From Bacillus shivajii (GTDB taxonomy: Bacteria > Bacillota > Bacilli > Bacillales > Salisediminibacteriaceae): a DNA stretch of 64,000 nucleotides. Shown here piece after piece: positions 24,047 to 32,460 of the stretch. Where the stretch lies: the NCBI RefSeq assembly GCF_020519665.1, contig NZ_CP084703.1, positions 434,001 to 498,000 on the forward strand, read 5' to 3'. The notes under the pieces were generated by a model. The model ran no database searches. It was not told the origin of the DNA and saw only the letters and a program-made list of their open reading frames with translations. The position numbers were made by a program, and so were the translations under genes. How positions within the stretch are numbered: the stretch's first letter is position 1; each line of letters begins with the position of its first letter.

Positions 24047-24619
24047 TTAATCTTCTTTATTGTTGAAGTAGTTCTCATAGAGTGTTTTCTTCTTCATTTC
24101 TTTTTCCAGACTAGAGACGAGCGTTTCAAGGCGTGCATTCATGTTATCGTCGAATAATAGTTCAGAAGTTGCTTCTTTTTTGCTTATTGCAAATTGAGGA
24201 GGAATGACAAGCCCATGCAAATTTCTAAAAACAAGCCGTAAATGATTCATCGTGTTTGTGCCTGCTTTTACTCCTCCTGTTGTTGTAACAAGTGCAATAG
24301 GTTTATCTTTAAAATGTGAAGAGTTGTAATAATCGAGTAAATTTTTTAAAGCACCAGAAAAAGAGCCGTGGTATTCAGGCGAGCCAACAACAATCCCATC
24401 CGCGCCAATTAGTTTCTCCTCGGTTTCAACGATACACTTTGGAGGTTGAGCATCTGGAACATATATAGGTGCATTGATTTCTCTAACATCGATAAAAGTT
24501 GATTTAAAGCCTCGCTCCTTTATTCTAGATTCTACTTTTTCTAAAAGCTTTCTAGTATATGAATCTTGGTTCATACTGCCGTTTATCAATGCAATCGTTT
24601 CGGTATAAGGTCTTGACAT
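24047..24619 (-). CDS. NADPH-dependent FMN reductase family protein
   Basis: A 190-residue flavodoxin-fold reductase. The phosphate-binding loop is ALINGSMNQDSYTRKLLE and the FMN-binding loop VVGSPEYHGSFSGALKNLLDY (about residues 73-93), typical of the SsuE/YwqN/azoreductase-like group. I place the start at ATG 24619 because TTAGGAGGGAAAGAT precedes it; the longer frame to 24700 runs into repeat-element DNA. It may serve as quinone, azo or sulfonate-pathway reductase; context gives no partner. Confidence 0.88.
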   Translation of the reverse strand: MSRPYTETIALINGSMNQDSYTRKLLEKVESRIKERGFKSTFIDVREINAPIYVPDAQPPKCIVETEEKLIGADGIVVGSPEYHGSFSGALKNLLDYYNSSHFKDKPIALVTTTGGVKAGTNTMNHLRLVFRNLHGLVIPPQFAISKKEATSELLFDDNMNARLETLVSSLEKEMKKKTLYENYFNNKED

Positions 24620-24686
24620 ATCTTTCCCTCCTAAATAGGTAAATGTTCCATCTAGTTTGGTAATACTATGAGAAAACGAAATGAGT

Positions 24687-24803
24687 CGAATCAATTTCAT
24701 AAGTGCATTTTTTACAAGCCCTCGGGAAAGCGTCCGTCTGAAGTGGAGTTCACGCTCATCATTCGGATTTTGGCATCATCTTTAGAGTTATGAAATTCAT
24801 TCA
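24687..24803. mobile_element. MITE-like element, family A, copy 4 (117 bp, internally deleted)
   Basis: Ends are CGAATCAATTTCATAA (24687-24702) and TTATGAAATTCATTCA (24788-24803), near-exact inverted repeats. Only the left few bases and the right-end block (CCCTCGGGAAAGCGTCCGTC..., CACGCTCATCATTCGGA) remain; the central section present in the 310-394-bp copies is missing. It lies just upstream of the FMN reductase gene. Confidence 0.75.
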
Positions 24804-24921
24804 GTCGTATAAAAATTTAATGAATTATTACTAGTATAACAAAAAGATTTATATTCTTGATTTTTGGGGTTTTAGAAGGAACGATTTAGTGGGTGAAGAA
24901 TGGTTTAATCAAGGAGGGATA

Positions 24922-25260
24922 ATGAGTATGGCAACATTTGATGACTTTATGAAACTAGACATGCGGGTAGGGACAGTGATTAATGCTGAATCATTTCCGG
25001 AGGCGAGAGTACCTGCAATCAAGTTACGAATTGATTTTGGAGATGAAATAGGAATTAAACAGTCAAGTGCACAAATTACTAAAAGGTACGAGCCCGATCA
25101 GATTATTAATAAACAAATAGTAGCTGTCGTAAATTTCCCACCTATGCGTATTGCAGGATTTAAATCAGAGGTGCTAGTAATGGGGGGAGTCCCCGAGAAA
25201 GGCGATGTTGTGCTATTGAATGTAGATGAAAATGTTCCAAATGGAACGAAGATTTCTTGA
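24922..25260 (+). CDS. csaA: CsaA, tRNA-binding-domain export chaperone
   Basis: A 112-residue single-domain protein of the tRNA-binding (OB) fold. Family features are FMKLDMRVGTVINAESFPEAR, IGIKQSSAQIT and VVNFPPMRIAGFKSEVLVMG. In B. subtilis the homodimer binds preproteins and SecA and can replace SecB-like chaperone activity. The ATG at 24922 is chosen because of AAGGAGGGATA just before it; the longer frame from 24889 includes that RBS. It ends at a bidirectional terminator. Confidence 0.93.
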   Translation: MSMATFDDFMKLDMRVGTVINAESFPEARVPAIKLRIDFGDEIGIKQSSAQITKRYEPDQIINKQIVAVVNFPPMRIAGFKSEVLVMGGVPEKGDVVLLNVDENVPNGTKIS

Positions 25261-25262
25261 CA

Positions 25263-25290
25263 AAAAAAGGGCTGTTTATTCAGCCCTTTC
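25263..25290. terminator. Bidirectional terminator after csaA
   Basis: AAAAAAGGGCTG / CAGCCCTTT with loop TTTATT. On the minus strand it overlaps the end of the convergent gene. Confidence 0.8.
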
Positions 25291-26169
25291 CATAATTACT
25301 TCAAAGGTCGTTGAGTCTTCTTCAACACCATCGATATAAACGGTTGCTCTGTATTCACCGATCGCTGTGGAAGGAAGCTCGGCGTCAAGCAGAGTTACAT
25401 TAACACTGTTGGAAGAAAAGTAACCATAAGGACGTTCGAGCAAGGTTTCCCATGGATCTTGTTCTTTTTCACGAAATTCAAGTTTTACTTCGAAAGTACG
25501 ATCTCCGATTGGTTCATCACTATAAAATAAAAGTTGAATAGTGGACTCATATTTTTGAAATTGAACGTGCCCTTTGCGTGTCGTGGTTATATCTGTTAAT
25601 GACTTGGGTGGGCCAGTGACCGCATCGTAAACATATACACCTTCTGGCAATGACGTTTCATATGATTCAATCCATTCTGCTGGTAAATATAATAAGAAAC
25701 CGATAAGTACGGGTGCAAGCACTGCGCCTATCCAAGAGGTTCCCTTTCCTTTAAAAAGTGGTGCAGTGGGCTTATCTATTGTTTCCTCATCCGTAATCAT
25801 TCTTCTTATACGTTTTGCATAAAAGGCATTTCCCTTAAACCCAAAAAAGGCAGAAATAATAATTGGAAAAAGAAGTCGTACAAACGGTATTTGCTCAATG
25901 TTCATCATGGGTAATATAAGGGACGTTAAAACGATTCCTATTAAATAAAGAATGAAATACAACATTACCATCCCGTACATTTGTCTGTAAGCAAGCCAAA
26001 ATGGACTTAAGAAAAACGCAGCCCAGTTAAACCCTGCAAACTTTAATGGCGAAGAGGACCTCTCCCATTTTGAGAAGTAATAATTGCTATTTTTGTCTAC
26101 AATGTGAAGGGCCTTTTGCCGGAATGCTTCATCTTTTTGAAAGCGGTTGTTAAAATCGTCATTATACAT
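25276..26169 (-). CDS. DUF2628-containing membrane protein
   Basis: A 297-residue protein. The N-terminal half resembles DUF2628 (SPLKFAGFNWAAFFLSPFWLAYRQMYG followed by two hydrophobic segments and FFGFKGNAFYAKRIRRMI). A further hydrophobic helix (about residues 145-163) leads into a beta-rich C-terminal domain of about 130 residues, probably outside the membrane. The start at 26169 follows CAAAGGAGTATTCTT; the longer frame enters the MITE-like copy 2. Function unknown. Confidence 0.75.
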   Translation of the reverse strand: MYNDDFNNRFQKDEAFRQKALHIVDKNSNYYFSKWERSSSPLKFAGFNWAAFFLSPFWLAYRQMYGMVMLYFILYLIGIVLTSLILPMMNIEQIPFVRLLFPIIISAFFGFKGNAFYAKRIRRMITDEETIDKPTAPLFKGKGTSWIGAVLAPVLIGFLLYLPAEWIESYETSLPEGVYVYDAVTGPPKSLTDITTTRKGHVQFQKYESTIQLLFYSDEPIGDRTFEVKLEFREKEQDPWETLLERPYGYFSSNSVNVTLLDAELPSTAIGEYRATVYIDGVEEDSTTFEVIMERAE

Positions 26170-26269
26170 AAGAATACTCCTTTGAAAATCATCACTTTTC
26201 ATTTTACCATGAAAAGAACGTAAGGGTGATATTGAAAAGGTTATTGTTTTTAAACAATTGTTTAATATA

Positions 26270-26580
26270 TGAATCAATTTCATAATACGTTTTTTGCGCA
26301 GTGAAACGAATGATATGATAGATTTTTTCATTAAATGTACGTTTTATTTCGAAGTGAACGTAACAAAAGACGTCGACTCCCAGAGGATCAGCGACGAGCA
26401 ATACTTCTTCGAACTGCTTCGAGCTGCGACGAGTAACCGCAGGAACACTGTTTATCTGCGACGAGTAACCGCAGGAGCAACGAGCTGAAGATCCACTTAG
26501 GCGAAGGATTGTCGAGCCTAAGTTAGCTGAAGACAAGCCCTCGGGAAAGCGCATCATATTTTGAGTTATGAAATTGATTC
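26270..26580. mobile_element. MITE-like element, family A, copy 2 (311 bp)
   Basis: Left end TGAATCAATTTCATAA (26270-26285) and right end TTATGAAATTGATTC, exact inverted repeats. The interior shares the left arm (GAAGTGAACGTAACAAAAGACG), the GCGACGAGTAACCGCAGGA tandem units and the ACTTAGGC hairpin with copy 1. It is missing the GTCCGTCTGAAGTGAAGTTC part of the right block. Confidence 0.8.
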
Positions 26581-26618
26581 TAATATATGTAACATTCATA
26601 AAGGTGGTATATATACAC

Positions 26619-27227
26619 ATGCGTCATTTTGCTTTTTTTATTTTTTTCATGCTATTTATTTTGTCCGCATGTCAAGAAAATGAAACGCCAACTGAAAAGA
26701 ACACATTTCCGTTTGATCATATTCATGAGAAGTTTACCTATCATCCATTTCATTATCCTGGTGAATGGGATATCGTAGCGTTATCTGCGAATGTTGAGCA
26801 TAAATACCAAGACTTCGAACAACCGGAAAACCACGGATATTCAGAGGTGCCGCATCGATATTCATTTACGTTTGGAAGAAAGGCACCAGAAAATGAAGTT
26901 CAAGAAGAAGCATTACATCAATTTAATGAACGAAATGCTCTTGAAGGGAAAACGGTACGACAAGTGTATTACCACTCGTACTTTGACTATTACGCACATT
27001 TAAGTATTGGTCAAGACGGCTTTACTCGGCTTATTTCAGATTTTGCGGAAACAGAAGAATGGGAGATCGAAGGTGAAAGCTTCCTTGTATTAAACCGAGA
27101 TCATCAATGGGTGATTAATAGGTATAAGGATGGCGTTTATTATGACTTGTTAATTACAGCTGAAGCGGGGATAACTTCTCCGGAGCAAACTCGAGAATTA
27201 ATAAAGGTGATTTTTATTGAGGCATAA
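26619..27227 (+). CDS. Lipoprotein of unknown function
   Basis: A 202-residue protein with a clear lipoprotein signal: MRHFAFFIFFMLFILSAC, Cys at residue 18 in lipobox LSAC. The start at 26619 follows AAAGGTGG; upstream in-frame codons lie in the MITE-like element. The mature domain contains many aromatic and charged residues (WDIVALSANVEHKYQDF) and no family I recognise. It sits directly downstream of MITE-like copy 2 and 121 bp before another lipoprotein gene. Confidence 0.75.
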   Translation: MRHFAFFIFFMLFILSACQENETPTEKNTFPFDHIHEKFTYHPFHYPGEWDIVALSANVEHKYQDFEQPENHGYSEVPHRYSFTFGRKAPENEVQEEALHQFNERNALEGKTVRQVYYHSYFDYYAHLSIGQDGFTRLISDFAETEEWEIEGESFLVLNRDHQWVINRYKDGVYYDLLITAEAGITSPEQTRELIKVIFIEA

Positions 27228-27348
27228 CTTTTGATAAGGAAATGAGTAAAGGTAATAATATGTTTTAAGTTGGATTTTTCTTCATGTTTTCGTCATATTT
27301 TCAAGGTGAATTGTAGAAGAATAAACAACAAAGAGGAGGTAATTGCCT

Positions 27349-28365
27349 ATGAAGAATATAAATAAATTAAGCTTTGCAATAACTGTAGCACTTGTTTTAT
27401 TAGGTGCATGTGGAGAAAACGATGATGCACAAATTGATGCCCCTGATGAATTAGAAGCTGCATCAGTTCAATTAGATGAGGATGATTTCTTTATTGAAGA
27501 AGAGAATGTAGACATTTCTCATATTCACGGATTAGGGTTTGCTGGCAATGAAGGCATCATTTATTTTGCAACACATGAAGGTTTGCTTTTAAATGATGAA
27601 GGTAGATGGTTTACAACGAGTGGAGAATTGAATGATTACATGGGCTTTAATGCTGTAAGCGACGGTTTTTATTCAAGCGGTCACCCAGGTTCAGACACGA
27701 AATTTGAAGGAAAGGATCCATTAGGCCTAGTTAAAAGTGTTGATGGTGGAAAAAATATTTATAATCTTGATTTATTAGAAGAAACAGATTTCCATGTCAA
27801 AGGAGCAGGCTATTATTCAAATGCAATATATGTCTATAATCCAGAGCCCAGCAGCAGAATGGAAGAGACTGGTTTACACTACACGTTAAATGAAGGGGAA
27901 ACATGGACAAAAAGTGAGATGAACAATTTACCACAAGCATCATATGATCATGGAAACCACCCGAATTATTTTATTGCTGTTCATCCTTATGAAGAAAATG
28001 TTGTTGCGGTTGGAACAAGTGAAGGACTATATTTGTCTGAGGACTATGGTGATACATTCGAGGCGATGGACGTTGATGCGCCTGTTATTAGTATGACATA
28101 TCATGAAGACCATTTGTATGCCGCAGTATGGACTGGGAAAATGGAACTGTTAAGGTTAGCAGATGATGGATCATATGAGGTAGTCCCTTTACCAGAGATG
28201 GATGAACAAGACGGGATTCAATATCTTGCTGTAAACCCACAAAATGAAAGTGAGATTGTTTTTACAACATTCTATGGTAATGGGTATATCACGACAGACC
28301 ATGGAGAGTTTTGGGCTATGATCATGGAAGACTTTGAAACACTATTGCCTCCTTTTAGTACGTAA
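27349..28365 (+). CDS. F510_1955-like lipoprotein with BNR/sialidase-type repeats
   Basis: A 338-residue lipoprotein. The signal MKNINKLSFAITVALVLLGAC ends with the lipidated Cys at about 21. The mature part resembles the F510_1955 family of glycosylhydrolase-like beta-propellers: HIHGLGFAG, NEGETWTKSEM, YLSEDYGDTFEAM and TTDHGEFWAMI are Asp-box-like strands. The start is ATG 27349 behind AGAGGAGGTAATTGCCT. Catalytic activity is not established for this family, so enzyme function is not claimed. Confidence 0.8.
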   Translation: MKNINKLSFAITVALVLLGACGENDDAQIDAPDELEAASVQLDEDDFFIEEENVDISHIHGLGFAGNEGIIYFATHEGLLLNDEGRWFTTSGELNDYMGFNAVSDGFYSSGHPGSDTKFEGKDPLGLVKSVDGGKNIYNLDLLEETDFHVKGAGYYSNAIYVYNPEPSSRMEETGLHYTLNEGETWTKSEMNNLPQASYDHGNHPNYFIAVHPYEENVVAVGTSEGLYLSEDYGDTFEAMDVDAPVISMTYHEDHLYAAVWTGKMELLRLADDGSYEVVPLPEMDEQDGIQYLAVNPQNESEIVFTTFYGNGYITTDHGEFWAMIMEDFETLLPPFST

Positions 28366-28460
28366 TGGAATGCTGTAAGAATATGAATAAAACAAATGTT
28401 AGAGGTATTTGTATGAGTGACGCACTATCTATTGGTTTAGAATTTAACAAGTGATATGGT

Positions 28461-28501
28461 AAAAGAGGCTGTCTCACTGAATGGAGACGTCCTCTTTTTT
28501 C
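28461..28501 (+). terminator. Hairpin terminator after the BNR lipoprotein
   Basis: Nested stem AAAGAGG...GTCTC / GGAGAC...CCTCTTTTTT. Confidence 0.75.
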
Positions 28502-28506
28502 TTTGC

Positions 28507-28637
28507 ACTATAAGAATGTATAAAATTTAGCTAAGAAGCAATTTCGGCGTAGTGAAAATTTTTATGTGTATAGTATAAGTGCAACTACGCCTTTGTCTTC
28601 GCCTTAAAGGCTCGCCAATCGGCGAGTTTTCTTTATG
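28507..28637. repeat. Dispersed repeat family C, copy 1
   Basis: About 130 bp that recurs at 32226-32352. Shared parts include AAAATTT-AGC-AAGAAG, GTAG-GAAAATTTTTA, AGTATAAGT-CAACTA and a terminal hairpin GGCTCGCCAATCGGCGAG followed by TTTTCTTTATG. A GGCGTAGT/ACTACGCC pairing encloses the centre of this copy. Confidence 0.7.
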
Positions 28638-28666
28638 GAGTCGATAAGACAAAGGAATTCATTACA

Positions 28667-29221
28667 TCAATGATGGGGGATATGTTCGTGATCTGGAGCC
28701 TTTAAAGGCAATTCCTCAAACGGCGGATGTGTAATAAAGATTACCGCTACACCAATAAGGTAAAAGAAAGTTATTGTATTTAAAAGAAATGATTTTAGTT
28801 TAGAAGACGTTTCCTCAGCTTCCCAATAATATACGACCCACCAGCTTGCTAATGAGGTTAGTAATATAAATAATAGCAGCAAGATCCGAATTTCTTGAGG
28901 CATTAACATTTCAGCAGTCATTGCCCCCATTAACCCAGCCATCCCACCTGAGAAGATCCCTTCCATAAGAGAGAGGGAGCCGTGAGGTCCTCCAATGATC
29001 ATTCCAGCTAGAACAGATAACAATGTAGCGACAATAACTGAGAGAAAGAAGCTCCCATGAAATATTCCTCCGATATACAAACCAAGTGTTAATCCAAACA
29101 ACATTGCTCCACCCATAGAAACCATCATTTTTTCCATCTTTGTACGTGTTTTGCTACGCTTTTGTACAGCGTACACATATAAAAGTAACGGAATAATAAA
29201 GAGAATAATATAAAGAAACAT
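28667..29221 (-). CDS. Membrane protein of unknown function, divergent from the cadC-cadA pair
   Basis: A 184-residue protein with five hydrophobic segments, glycine- and methionine-rich in the middle (MIIGGPHGSLSLMEGIFSGGMAGLMGAM is the core; contiguous motif GGMAGLMGAMTAEML). It ends with a His-rich tail (HEHIPHH) that could bind metal. It is transcribed away from the ArsR/CadC regulator across a 150-bp region with a CadC-type operator, which suggests, without proof, a metal-related role. RBS GGAGGAATTGCC. Confidence 0.75.
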   Translation of the reverse strand: MFLYIILFIIPLLLYVYAVQKRSKTRTKMEKMMVSMGGAMLFGLTLGLYIGGIFHGSFFLSVIVATLLSVLAGMIIGGPHGSLSLMEGIFSGGMAGLMGAMTAEMLMPQEIRILLLLFILLTSLASWWVVYYWEAEETSSKLKSFLLNTITFFYLIGVAVIFITHPPFEELPLKAPDHEHIPHH

Positions 29222-29293
29222 GGCAATTCCTCCAATACCTTAAAACAGGCTCATCTATTCATATGAGTCATGATGTTCTAATATGACAAGCCT

Positions 29294-29319
29294 TATATTC
29301 AAACTGTCATTTGAATATA
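29294..29319. promoter_or_regulatory. CadC/ArsR-type operator
   Basis: Perfect inverted repeat TATATTCAAA - CTGTCA - TTTGAATATA, of the TTCAAA...TTTGAA type known from Cd/Zn-responsive repressors. It lies between the divergent membrane protein gene and cadC. A second dyad of AATATATAT units lies at about 29328-29351. Confidence 0.75.
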
Positions 29320-29374
29320 GTTTTCATAATATATATAATCAAATATATATTAGAATGAAAAGGAAGGAAGTTGT

Positions 29375-29731
29375 ATGGTGAAGGATACGTGTGAAATCTA
29401 TTGTTATGATGAAGAGAAAGTAACAAGCGCAAAGTCTCAAATAAATGTGGAAGAAATTCGTACAATCAGCGTAGTTTTCAAAGCACTAGCGGACCCGACG
29501 AGGTTAACCATATTATATGCACTTATGAAAAAAGGAGAGTTGTGTGTATGTGATGTGGCTAATATTATCGATTCTTCTGTTGCAACAGCTTCACATCATT
29601 TGCGAACTCTCAAAAAACAAGGCGTTCTACATTATCGAAAAGAAGGCAAACTAGCTTTTTACCGTATAGAAAACGAGCAAATTGAGTCACTAATTGACGT
29701 TGCATTTAAGCAACGTATTGAGGTGAATTGA
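29375..29731 (+). CDS. cadC: ArsR/SmtB family metal-responsive repressor (CadC-like)
   Basis: A 118-residue winged-helix repressor. The N-terminal arm carries DTCEIYC, and the DNA-binding helices carry KALADPTRLTILYAL, ELCVCDV (the ELCVCD metal box) and SSVATASHHLRTLKKQGVL. This combination is the CadC type, which senses Cd(II), Pb(II) or Zn(II) through the arm and ELCVCD cysteines and releases DNA. It is followed 1 bp later by the P-type ATPase gene and preceded by a matching operator. Confidence 0.93.
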   Translation: MVKDTCEIYCYDEEKVTSAKSQINVEEIRTISVVFKALADPTRLTILYALMKKGELCVCDVANIIDSSVATASHHLRTLKKQGVLHYRKEGKLAFYRIENEQIESLIDVAFKQRIEVN

Positions 29732-29732
29732 T

Positions 29733-31859
29733 ATGGCTGAAAAAGAGATTTATATTGTTCGAGGATTTACATGAGCGAGTTGTGCTGCTCAGTTCGAGCA
29801 GAATGTGAAAGACTTGCCAAGTGTACAGGATGCAAAAGTTTATTTTTCATCGGGAAAAATTGCTGTAGAAGGTACACCAACTGTTAAAGAATTAGAAAAA
29901 GCCGGTGCATTTGAAGGATTAAAGCTTCGTAAGGAATCTGAACGTATGCAAGAGAATGTTCCTTTTTGGAAAGAGAGAAGTAATATCTTTGTTATGATTT
30001 CTGCAGTTCTTGTGACTGTTGGATGGATTTTTCTTTTTAAATATGGTGAAGAACATCCCGCCACAATGACAATATTTTTATTAGCAATGACCATTGGTGG
30101 TTATCGTCTATTTATACAAGGGTTTAAAAATTTAGCAAAACTGCAGTTTGACATGAAAACGTTAATGACTATAGCTATTATTGGTGCGGTACTGATTGGA
30201 GAATGGGGGGAAGGTGCAATCGTCGTCATTTTATTTGCAATTAGTGAAGCACTTGAGACATATTCGATGGACCGAGCGAGGCGCTCCATTCACTCTCTAA
30301 TAGAAAAAGTACCGAAAGAAGCAGTTGTCCTTGGTAAGCATAGAGAAAATATTATTCCAATAAAAGATGTAAAAGTAGGTGACTGTATCATCGTCCGACC
30401 AGGGGAACAAATTCCTCTAGATGGAAAAGTGTTGAAAGGGTCTTCAGCTGTCAATGAAGCATCAATTACTGGAGAGAGTGTTCCTGTTACAAAAGAACAG
30501 GATGACAATGTTTTTGCTGGTACACTAAATGAAGAAGGTGTGTTAGAAGTTCGTGTTACAAAACACTCGGAAGATACAACATTAGCAAAGATTATAAGGT
30601 TAGTGGAGGAAGCTCAAGAAGAAAGAGCACCTGCTCAGCAATTTATCGATAAATTTGCAAAGTATTATACACCTGCAATTATTGTTATCGCTTTTCTCGT
30701 AATGATGGTCCCACCTATGATGTTTGCAGCTGACTGGAGCGAATGGATCTACTTAGGGTTAGCAACACTAGTCGTTGGTTGTCCATGTGCACTTGTGATT
30801 TCAACACCAGTGGCTATCGTGACTGCAATTGGAAACAGTGCGAAAAATGGGGTTCTTATTAAAGGCGGTATGTATTTGGAGAAGATAGGAGAAATAAATG
30901 CAATCGCATTTGATAAAACAGGAACCTTAACACGTGGTATGCCAGAAGTCACAGATGTCGTCCCAGCACAATCTATTGAACGGAGTAGATTACTTGAGTA
31001 TGCTCTTGCAATCGAACGATACTCGACACACCCAATTGCAGAAGCGATCGTACGGAAAACGATTCAAGAAAATATAAAGCTGCCAGAATGGGTTGTTGAA
31101 AAGTCAGAAACGTATACAGGAAAAGGAATGGGGGCAGTGGTCAATGGTGGTTTTGTATTCATTGGGAGCCCAACCTTTGTAGAAAATACGTTTCCAAATG
31201 TTTTAAATAAGAACTGGTCAGAAAAAGTTGATCAATTGCAAAAGGAAGGAAAAACAGTCGTCGTTATTGGAAGTGAATATGAATTTTTCGGCCTATTTGC
31301 TTTAAGGGATGAAGTTCGAAAGGGCACAAATCCTATCCTAGAAAAGTTACGTGAAAAAGGAATTGAAGAAATTGTTATGTTAACCGGTGATCAGCAGTTT
31401 ACTGCTGAAGCAATTGGCAAAAAGGCGGGAGTGACCATGGTCAAATCTCACCTTCTACCAGAGCAAAAAGTCGAAGCTGTTACTCGTTTGAAAGAGCAAG
31501 GATATATTACTGCCATGGTTGGAGATGGGATGAACGATGCCCCGGCCCTCGCGGCATCCGATATTGGAATCGCAATGGGATCAGCCGGGACAGATGTCGC
31601 ATTAGAAACAGCCGATATCGCCTTGATGGGAGACCAACTTGAAAAGCTCCCATACTTAGTTGATTTAAGTAAAAAAACATTAAAAATCATTAAACAAAAC
31701 ATCATCTTTTCACTTGCTATTAAAATACTTGCTCTCATGCTAGTACCATTCGGATGGCTGACATTATGGATCGCTATTTTTGCTGATATGGGAGCAACAT
31801 TACTCGTTACTTTAAATAGCATTCGCTTGATGAAGGTAAAACAAAGTTTAAATAAATAG
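29733..31859 (+). CDS. cadA: Cd/Zn/Pb-exporting P-type ATPase with in-frame TGA at the first HMA cysteine (candidate selenoprotein)
   Basis: If the TGA at 29772-29774 is read through, this is a 708-residue P1B-type ATPase. The HMA domain begins MAEKEIYIVRGFT-[TGA]-ASCAAQFEQ: the frame matches CadA on both sides, and TGA replaces the first Cys of GxTCxxC (residue 14; Cys17 kept). The core is intact: ITGESVP, CPC at 350-352, DKTGT with Asp394, STHPIAEAI and GDGMNDAP. The ATG follows GAGGTGAATTGAT, coupled to cadC. A hairpin (CTGCTC-AGTTC-GAGCAG, 29785-29801) lies 10 nt after the TGA, suggesting a SECIS. If TGA is a stop, only GTG 29805 or ATG 29946 remain, neither with a good RBS. Selenocysteine or nonsense mutation cannot be settled here. 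Confidence 0.8.
29785..29801 (+). promoter_or_regulatory. Candidate bacterial SECIS hairpin
   Basis: CTGCTC pairs perfectly with GAGCAG around the loop AGTTC, 16 nt between the TGA and the loop, with G in the second loop position. Weaker pairing (U-G, G-U, U-A after a G-A mismatch) extends the stem. This fits the usual description of bacterial SECIS elements, but six-base stems also arise by chance. Confidence 0.5.
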
Positions 31860-31934
31860 AGAAGAGAGGATATATACAAAGCCTAGCTTTTGGTATACCT
31901 TCTTCTTACACTTTAAGAATTTTTAACTTTGCTA

Positions 31935-32220
31935 AAGGATTAAAGTAACTGCTCCTGCGGTTACTCGTCGCAGACTACGTGCCTCTTCCTCTTCAAGCAC
32001 TTCATGGAAGATGATGCGTCGAGGCAGCTCGAAGAATATTCGGAGAAGCGAATGCTCGTTGCTCCTGTGGTTACTCGTCGCAACTCGTAGTTTAATCAAT
32101 GGAGTTATGCTTGTGGCAACTAAGGCTTTCGCCATTAGGACTTGCACTAAAGCATAAGAGCTTCTAAGTAAGCACACTTCACTTACTAAGAATCTCTTTA
32201 ACGATAAGCCAAGTTTTGTT
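31935..32220. repeat. Dispersed intergenic repeat block (inverted relative to family A)
   Basis: It contains the reverse complement of the family A tandem unit (CTCCTGCGGTTACTCGTCGCA near 31951 and CTCCTGTGGTTACTCGTCGCA near 32061). It also holds CTCTTCCTCTTCAAGCA and the module GGCAACTAAGGCTTTCGCCATTA...AAGCCAAGTTTTGTTT, the latter also seen at 44510-44565 and partly at 61867-61888. No gene. Confidence 0.65.
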
Positions 32221-32225
32221 TACAC

Positions 32226-32352
32226 GTTAAGAATTGATAAAATTTTAGCGAAGAAGTAGATCGACGTAGAGAAAATTTTTAAGAACTAAGTATAAGTTCA
32301 ACTAACGCCTCTGTCTTCGCCCAAGGCTCGCCAATCGGCGAGTTTTCTTTAT
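32226..32352. repeat. Dispersed repeat family C, copy 2
   Basis: Aligns over about 125 bp with 28507-28637, ending in the same GGCTCGCCAATCGGCGAG hairpin and TTTTCTTTATG. Confidence 0.7.
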
Positions 32353-32405
32353 GTCAGTACCGCTAGAATAATAGACAAAACAGTACGAGGGCTGTAAATA
32401 GAAAA

Positions 32406-32454
32406 AAGTCTCCGTAAACACCTGAGTTAAAAAAGTGTAACCGGAGACGGTTGT
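32406..32454 (-). terminator. Terminator of the flavin reductase gene
   Basis: GTCTCCG / CGGAGAC stem with a long loop containing a smaller hairpin. On the minus strand it is followed by TTTTTTC. Confidence 0.65.
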
Positions 32455-32460
32455 TAACGA

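Noticed and set aside
29805-31859. Annotating the P-type ATPase from GTG 29805 only
   Set aside because: No Shine-Dalgarno before that GTG, and the upstream frame encodes a matching HMA domain start; a truncated start would hide the TGA.
31932-32177. 81-codon minus-strand frame
   Set aside because: Translation of inverted repeat modules; no RBS or conservation visible.
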